Source of the DNA: an uncultured Ruminococcus sp.
GTDB lineage: Bacteria; Bacillota; Clostridia; Oscillospirales; Ruminococcaceae
Direction: 5' to 3'
DNA: 18,645 nucleotides
Assembly (NCBI GenBank): GCA_947176565.1
Contig: CAMWRC010000002.1
Coordinates: 1 to 18,645 of the forward strand
Shown here: positions 6,527 to 12,986 of the stretch, piece by piece
Layout of the letters: every line of letters begins with the position of its first letter
How positions within the stretch are numbered: position 1 is the first letter of the stretch
Notes under the pieces: model-generated
What the model was told of the DNA's origin: nothing
Database searches by the model: none
The model's input: only the letters and a program-made list of their open reading frames with translations
Position numbers and translations under genes: made by a program

Positions 6527-7986
6527 TAATCTGCCGGAAGCTTATCTATCTGTTTAGCGTCGTATCTCTGGATAGTAAGCGCATCGACTGCTGAAATACC
6601 TGCTGTACCGTCAACATCAGCATTTATTAATCCCTGCTCCTGAAGAGTATATTTATCCTTGTTTCCGCAGTATTGCAGAATAAGAGTTGCATCGGCAACA
6701 GAAATTTCTCCGTCGCAGTTTGCATCGCCGTAAAGAGTTCTGGTTGATTCTGTTGTTGTTTCTGTCGATGTTGTTGTAATCTGTGTCGTAATTGATTCTG
6801 CGGTTGTTGTGGCTGCGGATTCCGTGGTTGATGTTGCAACAGGTTCTGTCGACGGCTGTTTGTCACCTGAAAGCTTATATACACGCTCATACATAGTTTC
6901 AGCCCATATCTGCCTCATTGCCGCGTATCCGGTATCTGACGGATGAACTCCGTCGCCGCTGAGATATTCCGGATTTTCAGTGAATACCGCTTCAAAATCA
7001 GGACCCTGAATCAATTTGTCTCCGTATTCCTCATAAAGACGGTCTATGACCGCATTGTACAGCGGAACATTATCCTTTACATCAGCATTGACAGATGCCG
7101 GGATTTTCGGCAGAACCGGTATTTTTCCGGCTTCGAGGACTGCATCAATCATATATTTTGTATTTTCATAATAGGATTCTGTATTGTCCGGATTTCCCCA
7201 GCAGTCATTTGTGCCGTATGCGATACTTACGTATTTCGCACATGAAACAGAAAGCCAGCGGTCAATATTTTCTCTGCCCTCAACACTCCGGATTCCGCCT
7301 ATACCGCCGTTTTCCTGAATCGGAAAATATCTGCTGTCGATTTCATTGATGAGGGTTGCAAATCCTGTGCCGTAGCAGTTGTTCATTCCGCCTGCTGTAA
7401 TGGAATCGCCGAGGAAAAGCCAGCTGTCAGAAACTCCGTTTTCAGCTTCGTGAACATCAAAATTAACGCTTGCATTTTTTCCGGCTTCATCGTCCGCCTT
7501 TGAGATATTCAGGCGAATCCAGTTATAGCCCTCCATATCTATGATGTGCTGACGTGAACTCAGTGTATTTCCCTCAACAGTTTCGATGATTTCCCAGCCT
7601 GTTTCGGGAAATTCACCGCCCTCTGCGCTGTTGACCTCGATTGTATAATCAGTAGGCTCAGCGTTTCTGCTCTGATACATACCTATACGGTCAAAGGAAC
7701 TGATATTATACCAGACAGCGGCAACGGTTTTCCGCTGTTTTTCGGGAACTCCTGACAAATCATAGGCGATATAGTCGGGTGTGGAACTGTTCCAGAACGT
7801 AAAATAATGTTCATCATTTGCGCCGTATGAATTACCTTCCGAATATGCCGGAACATTACGGCTGATTGGTTCGGCAACAGAATCCATATCCGCACAGCAA
7901 GCGGAAAATCCGGAAGCTGAAAAAACTGACGCAACAGCAGAAACTGCTATGAGTTCAGACAAAAACAATGCTTTTAATTTTTTCAT
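6526..7986 (-). CDS. secreted SGNH/GDSL-type esterase with C-terminal dockerin
   Basis: Probable carbohydrate esterase (deacetylation of plant polysaccharide) that docks to a cellulosome scaffold. 486 residues. The signal peptide is about 1-33 (MKKLKALFLSELIAVSAVAS, then FSACCA). A beta-sandwich accessory region of about 40-185 precedes the SGNH core: FLGDSITAGG with catalytic S195, a Gly-rich block GGIGGIRS, YGTND with N260, and SGDGVHPSD with D345 and H348. A Thr/Ser/Glu linker (about 380-417) leads to a type I dockerin (418-486) with repeats DANCDGEISVAD and DVDGTAGISAVD. The second calcium loop has Thr where Asp or Asn is usual. A longer in-frame start at 8052 is rejected: this ATG has AAGGAGTGAT upstream and the promoter lies between the two. 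The substrate is not determined. Confidence 0.92.
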   Translation of the reverse strand: MKKLKALFLSELIAVSAVASVFSASGFSACCADMDSVAEPISRNVPAYSEGNSYGANDEHYFTFWNSSTPDYIAYDLSGVPEKQRKTVAAVWYNISSFDRIGMYQSRNAEPTDYTIEVNSAEGGEFPETGWEIIETVEGNTLSSRQHIIDMEGYNWIRLNISKADDEAGKNASVNFDVHEAENGVSDSWLFLGDSITAGGMNNCYGTGFATLINEIDSRYFPIQENGGIGGIRSVEGRENIDRWLSVSCAKYVSIAYGTNDCWGNPDNTESYYENTKYMIDAVLEAGKIPVLPKIPASVNADVKDNVPLYNAVIDRLYEEYGDKLIQGPDFEAVFTENPEYLSGDGVHPSDTGYAAMRQIWAETMYERVYKLSGDKQPSTEPVATSTTESAATTTAESITTQITTTSTETTTESTRTLYGDANCDGEISVADATLILQYCGNKDKYTLQEQGLINADVDGTAGISAVDALTIQRYDAKQIDKLPAD

Positions 7987-8017
7987 AAAATCACTCCTTG
8001 AAAATATTTTCACTATA

Positions 8018-8046
8018 ATTATATCACAGAACTGTCGGAAAATCAA
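8018..8046 (-). promoter_or_regulatory. promoter of the dockerin esterase
   Basis: On the minus strand TTGATT (8046-8041), a 17-base spacer and TATAAT (8023-8018), with TGA directly before the -10. That TGA is also the stop codon of the upstream gene (8026-8024), so the promoter is embedded in that gene's last codons. Confidence 0.8.
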
Positions 8047-8587
8047 TATCAAAAACAGAAGATTCCATATCCATATCCGGATTTCCGAACTCTTTATTCA
8101 TCTTGAATATAAGAAGATACAGAGCAGCCAGTGACGAAAGTATATTTTTAAGGTTGGCTGATTCGTAATTGTAATGTCCTTTTTCATCTTTTTCCGCACG
8201 GAAATGCTTTACTTTATTGTATGACTGCCACCAGTCAGACGACGTATTATCATCGAATTTAGCAAACGGAACAAGAAAGATAGGCTCATATGAAATTTTA
8301 ACAGTACATTTCCAGTTTCTGAGATTATTATAATTTTCCAGAATTTTAGTGATTTTGTTGTTTATTCCGAAGCGTTCCTTTTTATCTGTCACACCGAGCA
8401 GACAACATATTTCATCAGCAACAGAATCTATTTCACTGCATATCATAAGATACATAGAAATGAACTGATTGGAAAAAGCAGCGTAATTTTTCGGATTAAT
8501 TTCAACATATTCTGAAAGTTCAATCATTCTTTTTTCAAGCAGTCTATACTGCTCCCAGTATATATTTATAAATCTGTTTTTGCTCAT
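8024..8587 (-). CDS. hypothetical protein with HEPN-like YNxxKHxR motif
   Basis: 187 residues, family not firmly recognised. Start chosen at MSKNRFINIY because AGAAAGGAAAG precedes it; a longer start at 8623 lacks a site. The protein looks all-helical and cytoplasmic. A conspicuous motif WWQSYNKVKHFR lies at about 119-130 (N124, K127, H128, R130), followed by a hydrophobic helix LSSLAALYLLIF. A two-helix arrangement with a late polar N/H/R motif recalls HEPN-type domains, some of which are RNases of defence or toxin systems. The motif is not the canonical RxxxxxH, so catalysis is not claimed. It lies 79 bases downstream of the phosphoesterase on the same strand and could be the third gene of that operon. 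Its C-terminal codons contain the next gene's promoter. Confidence 0.7.
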   Translation of the reverse strand: MSKNRFINIYWEQYRLLEKRMIELSEYVEINPKNYAAFSNQFISMYLMICSEIDSVADEICCLLGVTDKKERFGINNKITKILENYNNLRNWKCTVKISYEPIFLVPFAKFDDNTSSDWWQSYNKVKHFRAEKDEKGHYNYESANLKNILSSLAALYLLIFKMNKEFGNPDMDMESSVFDIDFPTVL

Positions 8588-8666
8588 ATTAACTTTCCTT
8601 TCTGATTGAAATTCTGCAATCATTTATAATTTTTTATCAGATTAAATTCTCTGTCCGGAATTTTCT

Positions 8667-9257
8667 TCAATATTCAAATAAATGCTTAATATAACCGTTT
8701 ATGATAGTCGTGTCCTTGTATTTTGTGACGCGATTAAATTTGCTGCCGTAATTGAGATGAACATGACCGTGAAGGAAATATTTCGGGCTGTACTTATCAA
8801 GCAGCTCGTTGAATACTGCAAAGCCTGTATGTGGAAGGTCCTCACCGTCGCCAAGCTTATAGGCAGGAGAATGGGTCACGAGAATATCTATGCCCTTGCT
8901 TCGCCAAATCCTGAATTTCAGTTTTCTTACACGGCTTCGCATTTCACGCTGAGAGAACATATTCGGACCGTCCTTGTATCGCATGGAGCCTCCAAGACCG
9001 AGAATGCGTATCCCATTAAATTCATATATTTTATCTTCGATGCAGATACAGCCCTCCGGCACGGGAGATTCGGGTTTACCGTCATGATTGCCGTTTACAT
9101 AGAGCACCGGCGCATGAGCAAATGTAGCGATAAATGAGAGATAGTGGGGTGAGAGGTCGCCGCATGAAATTATAAGGTCGATTCCGTCGAATGTCCCAGG
9201 CTTGTAAAAATCCCAATATAGTTTTGATTCTTCGTCTGAAAGGACAAGGATCTTCAT
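8667..9257 (-). CDS. calcineurin-like metallophosphoesterase, SDEE variant
   Basis: 196 residues. Two-metal phosphoesterase of the YfcE/MJ0936-like class, soluble. Metal motifs in order: LSDEES (D8), SCGDLS (D34), GNHD (N57, H58), THSP (H129) and HGHVH (163-167). The first motif, usually DxH, has Glu (D8-E9-E10) where the His is expected; the rest is intact. The substrate is unknown (phosphodiester or phosphomonoester). Its ATG overlaps the stop of the upstream BMP-like gene by four bases (ATGA), with GGAGG inside that gene, so translation of the two is coupled and a shared job is likely. A full-length single-domain protein. Confidence 0.9.
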   Translation of the reverse strand: MKILVLSDEESKLYWDFYKPGTFDGIDLIISCGDLSPHYLSFIATFAHAPVLYVNGNHDGKPESPVPEGCICIEDKIYEFNGIRILGLGGSMRYKDGPNMFSQREMRSRVRKLKFRIWRSKGIDILVTHSPAYKLGDGEDLPHTGFAVFNELLDKYSPKYFLHGHVHLNYGSKFNRVTKYKDTTIINGYIKHLFEY

Positions 9258-11164
9258 TTTAAGCCTCCATTCTTTTTTAGTCCGAGCTGGTCGATAAGTT
9301 CACGGCAACCCTCATCAAGGTCGGCTGTTTCGGGAATACTGCCTATTATATTATCGATGAGCCAGTTGATATTGACTATTTCTTCGGGTGTCATAACATT
9401 TCCATCGTTATTCTGCTTTACACCATTCTGGTCAATTATTTCGCTTGAAAACGGACAGAAAACGCCCGAGCGTATCTGATTCATGAGAATCCATATCATT
9501 TGTCGAGTACCCGATGGTATTTTCTGCGAAAAGATAACGTCAATAGCTCCTGATGACATACCCCAGTAGTAGTTAAGTCCGTGATTTCCGTCCTCATCGT
9601 TTTTCCATGTTCCCTTGAGCACTGAGCGGACGAGAGATTCATACATGATTCCCCAGTTCCAGACGGGCATTGCAATGTTGTATGGCATATTCTCGGAAAG
9701 ACCGTAGAGACCGTACTCACGTGTTTCCTGAATTGGAGCAGTTATGTCTCTGTTTGAGATTATGTCAACTCCGTTTTCGTCCATGCGTTTTAAGGAAGCA
9801 TTGTCTTTTAGCGTAGACCAGTCGAGATAGACGGACGCACATGGATTAACAAGCTTAACGCCGAGAGCGAACGCATTTATCGATGCAGGCGTTCCGAAAA
9901 TTGGATAGTCTGCAATATAACCGATTTTGTTAGACTGAGTGAGGATTCCTGCGATAGCGCCTATAATGAATTTAGCTTCGTAGATACGCAAATAATACGT
10001 TCTGAGGTGACGAAAAGCACTGTTGAGCGAGCAGTTGAGGATAATGACATCGGGATGAAGCACAGCGCATTTAAGGCTTATATTGCTTAGTACAGGAGTT
10101 GTCGTGAAAATAACACGGAATCCCTCGTCAATGAGATTTTCAAGTATGCCGATATCGGAGTTATCATAAGTGAAAACAGATTTTGTTTCAATCTTGTCGC
10201 CAAATACTTTGTCGATATGCTCCTTTCCGAGTTCGTGACGGTAAGACCAGCCAGAGATATCGGGTTCTTTGTAGTGAACAAAGGCTACCTTTATCGGTGC
10301 ATTGCTTCCGGGGAGAAATTTGGCAAGCGAGAGTTTTTGTGTATCATTTGAGGGATCAGTAATAACGGAAAAAGGTTTTTCGTCAGATATCATGAGAAAT
10401 TCCGACCAGATTTTTGCGATATCCTTATGCATTTCCTGTGAAGTCTTGTTTTTTATCTCACCGTAGCCGAATATGTCGATATAAATGAGCAATGAGTCAC
10501 CGATAGTTGAACGCAGTTTTCTTCCGCCTTTTTCTTCATACTCCTTGCGGAAGGTACTGAAAAAGTATTTGAATGTCTTTGAATCGTCCTCAGAGAAGGA
10601 TTCGTCCTTGTTAGGATAAATATGATTCAGAAGCTTTTCATATGAGCCTTCATTGCTCATGAGAACGTAATTTATCTTTGTAATGCTATAAAAATCAAGG
10701 TATTCATAGTAAATGCGGTTATCCTTTGCATCTGTTTTAGGCGGGATTATACGTGTGACAATTCCTTCGATAGTAACGGCGTTAAGAAATTTCTGAACGC
10801 TTACACGCTTGTTTCCCTCTACTACATAGTAACGGTTCATATATTCAAATGCAATGATAGGGTCTCGCTGACCGTCGGCTGTAAGGGAATCGCAGAGGGT
10901 AAACCACTTGTATGCAAATTCTGTATTTGAATCAAGAAGCGGCATAAAATCTCGTGAAAATGCATTTGTTCTGCCTGCGGTGTACGTACCGACAATAAGC
11001 TCGACCGGGATATCAACAAGTCCGAGACGTATCTGCGAGCATGGATTTTCATGTGACAGCATATCCTCAAGGACGGGGAGATATGGATATTTACCCTTTG
11101 CAACACACATTTTATATGTTTTTTCACCGATTTTCTGTGCCTTCTGATAATCTGTATATGACAT
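9254..11164 (-). CDS. ParB-like/BMP-family fusion protein, cytoplasmic
   Basis: 636 residues. The N-terminal part (about 1-270) resembles a ParB/Spo0J-type nuclease-like domain: LGLVDIPVELIVGTYTAGRT, then YYVVEGNKRVSVQKFLNA (EGNKRV at 116-121), where ParB has the conserved G-x-R-R box. From about 291 a periplasmic-binding-protein-like fold of the BMP/PnrA/Med type follows (IKVAFVHYKEPDISGWSY, then IIGAIAGILTQSNKIGYIAD and WNWGIMYESLVRSVLKGTW). BMP proteins bind nucleosides for ABC uptake, but this one has no signal peptide or lipobox and no transporter genes nearby, so an intracellular ligand sensor is more likely (inference). Start chosen at MSYTDYQK with GGAAGGAG 8 bases upstream, rather than the ATG at 11191. 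Coupled to the phosphoesterase by ATGA. Confidence 0.85.
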   Translation of the reverse strand: MSYTDYQKAQKIGEKTYKMCVAKGKYPYLPVLEDMLSHENPCSQIRLGLVDIPVELIVGTYTAGRTNAFSRDFMPLLDSNTEFAYKWFTLCDSLTADGQRDPIIAFEYMNRYYVVEGNKRVSVQKFLNAVTIEGIVTRIIPPKTDAKDNRIYYEYLDFYSITKINYVLMSNEGSYEKLLNHIYPNKDESFSEDDSKTFKYFFSTFRKEYEEKGGRKLRSTIGDSLLIYIDIFGYGEIKNKTSQEMHKDIAKIWSEFLMISDEKPFSVITDPSNDTQKLSLAKFLPGSNAPIKVAFVHYKEPDISGWSYRHELGKEHIDKVFGDKIETKSVFTYDNSDIGILENLIDEGFRVIFTTTPVLSNISLKCAVLHPDVIILNCSLNSAFRHLRTYYLRIYEAKFIIGAIAGILTQSNKIGYIADYPIFGTPASINAFALGVKLVNPCASVYLDWSTLKDNASLKRMDENGVDIISNRDITAPIQETREYGLYGLSENMPYNIAMPVWNWGIMYESLVRSVLKGTWKNDEDGNHGLNYYWGMSSGAIDVIFSQKIPSGTRQMIWILMNQIRSGVFCPFSSEIIDQNGVKQNNDGNVMTPEEIVNINWLIDNIIGSIPETADLDEGCRELIDQLGLKKNGGLK

Positions 11165-11214
11165 TGTACCTACTCCTTCCAATATCTTCATTCATTTTTC
11201 TTTTTTACATATCC

Positions 11215-11243
11215 ATTATATCACAAAATCCGTATAATGTCTA
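11215..11243 (-). promoter_or_regulatory. promoter of the BMP-like/phosphoesterase operon
   Basis: On the minus strand TAGACA (11243-11238), a 17-base spacer and TATAAT (11220-11215) preceded by TGA: five of six at -35 and six of six at an extended -10. The predicted leader is about 45 bases. Confidence 0.8.
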
Positions 11244-11252
11244 CAGTTTTAA

Positions 11253-11387
11253 TTCATAATAAAATTAACCTCTGAAAAAACTGTTTTTTGTGACATCGGA
11301 ATTACCGCAAACATATATGCGGACGTTCTGAAAAAGCAGAAAACCAAGGTTACTGAAATTATTGACCTGAAACTTTCTGACGAATAA
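11253..11387 (+). pseudogene. tyrosine recombinase (integrase) C-terminal remnant
   Basis: An open frame of 44 codons with no start, ending TAA at 11385-11387. Its second half reads DIGITANIYADVLKKQKTKV, close to the C-terminal box of phage/ICE integrases (pattern DIsvTadiYsHV), in which the Tyr is the catalytic nucleophile. Everything upstream of this box, including the Arg/His catalytic residues, is missing: a stop lies at 11250-11252 and a housekeeping-type promoter abuts the fragment. It is followed by a terminator hairpin, as an original gene end would be. The match rests on about 25 residues, so chance cannot be excluded. Confidence 0.4.
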
Positions 11388-11392
11388 CACAA

Positions 11393-11426
11393 AAACCTCT
11401 CTGATGTTTTCACACCAAAGAGGTTT
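11393..11426 (+). terminator. terminator-like hairpin after the integrase remnant
   Basis: Perfect 8-bp arms AAACCTCT (11393-11400) and AGAGGTTT (11419-11426) with an 18-base loop. T-rich sequence follows (ATAATTATCTTTTT) and A-rich sequence precedes. It starts six bases after the stop of the integrase-like fragment. It could also act on the minus strand. Confidence 0.5.
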
Positions 11427-11810
11427 ATAATTATCTTTTTCAGTTGAACAACTTTTTGAAACAATCTCGGGAAATGCCGTAAAACAGACAATTCTGAGAC
11501 AATTTCTTATCTCTTGGAGTTATACCGTTCGGTTTTCGCAGCTTTTATTCTTTTTAAGGCATTGTATTAAAATTGACGTAAAATCGGCATTATTCAAGGT
11601 TACAAAAAATATTCTTCTATTTTGAAGTTGCATTTCATAACTTTTTGTAACTTTGTTGTTCAAAAGTTGACCTACACTATGCGTATCTCTGTATTAAATT
11701 TGATAAGTGCGGTTAGAGCCTTTAAGAGATTTTTTCACACTGCATAATGAAGGTAATTACAATGAGCAAAAGTATTCTTGATGATATATGTTTAATTGTG
11801 GTGCAGCCGT
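11427..11810. other. AT-rich gap downstream of jetD without a convincing gene
   Basis: No intact gene recognised. The stretch contains a 14-bp dyad (listed separately) and the start of a short plus-strand frame at 11762. No strong intrinsic terminator follows jetD on the minus strand within this gap, so the operon's transcript end is unclear; the hairpin at 11393-11426 is the best candidate. Confidence 0.4.
11595..11655. repeat. 14-bp inverted repeat
   Basis: CAAGGTTACAAAAA (11595-11608) and TTTTTGTAACTTTG (11642-11655) pair over 14 positions with a single G·U. A small CTTC/GAAG hairpin lies inside the 33-base spacer. It is not followed by a clear U-tract on either strand. It may be the end of a decayed mobile element or a binding or recombination site. 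Confidence 0.45.
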
Positions 11811-11896
11811 TTATTCAATATCCAATGCTTCCTGCTCTAACTTGCAATTATGTTCAAGCATATACGTTGCTGTATCCGAAAATTCACTGTCCATAA
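11762..11896 (+). other. short frame, possible 5' stub of a truncated gene
   Basis: A 44-codon plus-strand frame with an AAGG-type site at a good distance, starting MSKSILDDICLIVVQPF and running antisense into the last 86 bases of jetD. The first nine residues look like a natural protein start; the remainder is just the complement of jetD. The likely reading is that an old gene start was cut off where the Wadjet segment joined. Not supported as a functional gene. Confidence 0.2.
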
Positions 11897-12986
11897 GATT
11901 TTTCAGCCGTTTTCTGTCATGATCCGTCAACGGTTTTGTATAAGCTGAATGTTGTCGTAATGTATCTGTATCCATTTGATACGGAACAAAGCGAATGCCT
12001 GTTTTCTCTCGCAGATGGAGCAGGATATAGAATCCTCCTGCGTCAATATCTCCGTAGTGATAGTAGGGAATTTTTGGATTCTGCTCGTATATTTTTCTGA
12101 TAAAATTTCTTCGGTGAGAATTATGGTATCCGCCAAGATAAAGTGCAAAGGTATCCGGCTGTGAAAAATAATTGAATGTTGTCAAATTTTCAATCGTTAT
12201 CACTCTGCTGCCCGTGATCTCGATTTTATCTATGCTTTTCAAAAGGACAGACGAAATCGCAATATCACCGTTCATAACAGACAGATCAATTACCTGACCG
12301 CTTATCGTGATAATTCCGCAGCCCTTGATATAAACATGACCGGGATTTTTAACGATGTTCAGATCTTCAAGTATGGTTTCCTCCTGCGGAAAATCCCCGT
12401 ACTGAAACAGAAGTCTTGTGACCTTGTGTTTAATTTTTTCAAAAACTTTGGAATCTCCATGATATACTTTGACTGAAAAATCTCTGATATATGTTTCTTC
12501 GTGAATGTCAAATATTTCTGATACGGCTTTCAGTATGTTTTCGTATTCTGTAAAATCTCCGTCAAAGTATTCTGCTTTTTTATTACTTTGTAATCTTTCA
12601 ATTTGTGACTGACAGTATCCTGCAAGAACCACGTTTTTATTTGCATACATTGTAAGCAGGTGAAGCAACCGTTCATTTGTATCTGACTTTGGGGTTCTTG
12701 AAATGAATGCATATATTTCGTTCAGCTTATGCGTATTTAATGTAACGCTTTCAATGACTCCATTTTTCTTTTTTAACAGAGAAATATATTCGCAGCGTTC
12801 AAGTTCCGCAATAGCTTCATTGATACTGATATAGAGGTCATATTCGGCTTCATCACCGTATTTCGGAAAGAGCTTTATCAGCTTAACTGAAAAGCTCTGA
12901 CTTCTTTTATTATCGCCTGTAAAGCTCTTACTTCGCTCGTATTTATCAAGCAGGCAGTTCAGGATTTGCTTTTTATGAATCGTCAT
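11811..12986 (-). CDS. jetD: Wadjet nuclease subunit JetD
   Basis: Toprim-fold endonuclease that cleaves circular DNA held by the JetABC complex, so acting against plasmids. 391 residues. The N-terminal helical/arm part (about 1-230) precedes the DUF2220-type catalytic domain: VITIENLTTF with E266, LYLGGYHNSHRR, YHYGDIDAGGFYIL with D313 and D315, and a C-terminal KLEQEALDIE (E384, E386). These are the acidic metal-binding residues expected of Toprim nucleases, all present. The start is the ATG at 12986, which has GGGGAG seven bases upstream inside jetC; an in-frame ATG at 13004 lacks a site. It overlaps jetC by 14 bases, so translation is coupled. A short accidental N-terminal homology to topoisomerase VI/Spo11 would also be expected for this fold. 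Confident assignment from motifs plus neighbours. Confidence 0.9.
   Translation of the reverse strand: MTIHKKQILNCLLDKYERSKSFTGDNKRSQSFSVKLIKLFPKYGDEAEYDLYISINEAIAELERCEYISLLKKKNGVIESVTLNTHKLNEIYAFISRTPKSDTNERLLHLLTMYANKNVVLAGYCQSQIERLQSNKKAEYFDGDFTEYENILKAVSEIFDIHEETYIRDFSVKVYHGDSKVFEKIKHKVTRLLFQYGDFPQEETILEDLNIVKNPGHVYIKGCGIITISGQVIDLSVMNGDIAISSVLLKSIDKIEITGSRVITIENLTTFNYFSQPDTFALYLGGYHNSHRRNFIRKIYEQNPKIPYYHYGDIDAGGFYILLHLREKTGIRFVPYQMDTDTLRQHSAYTKPLTDHDRKRLKNLMDSEFSDTATYMLEHNCKLEQEALDIE

Noticed and set aside
6720..6870. Repeated GTTGTTG-like tract as a possible microsatellite or CRISPR-like array
   Set aside because: It is the Thr/Ser codon-rich linker of the dockerin esterase, with no regular repeat-spacer structure.
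7987..8052. 22-residue N-terminal extension of the dockerin esterase
   Set aside because: It would precede the signal peptide and overlap the promoter; the internal ATG has an ideal AAGGAGTGAT site.
11249..11491. 80-codon minus-strand frame downstream of jetD
   Set aside because: No ribosome site, and it spans the terminator hairpin and the complement of the integrase-like remnant.
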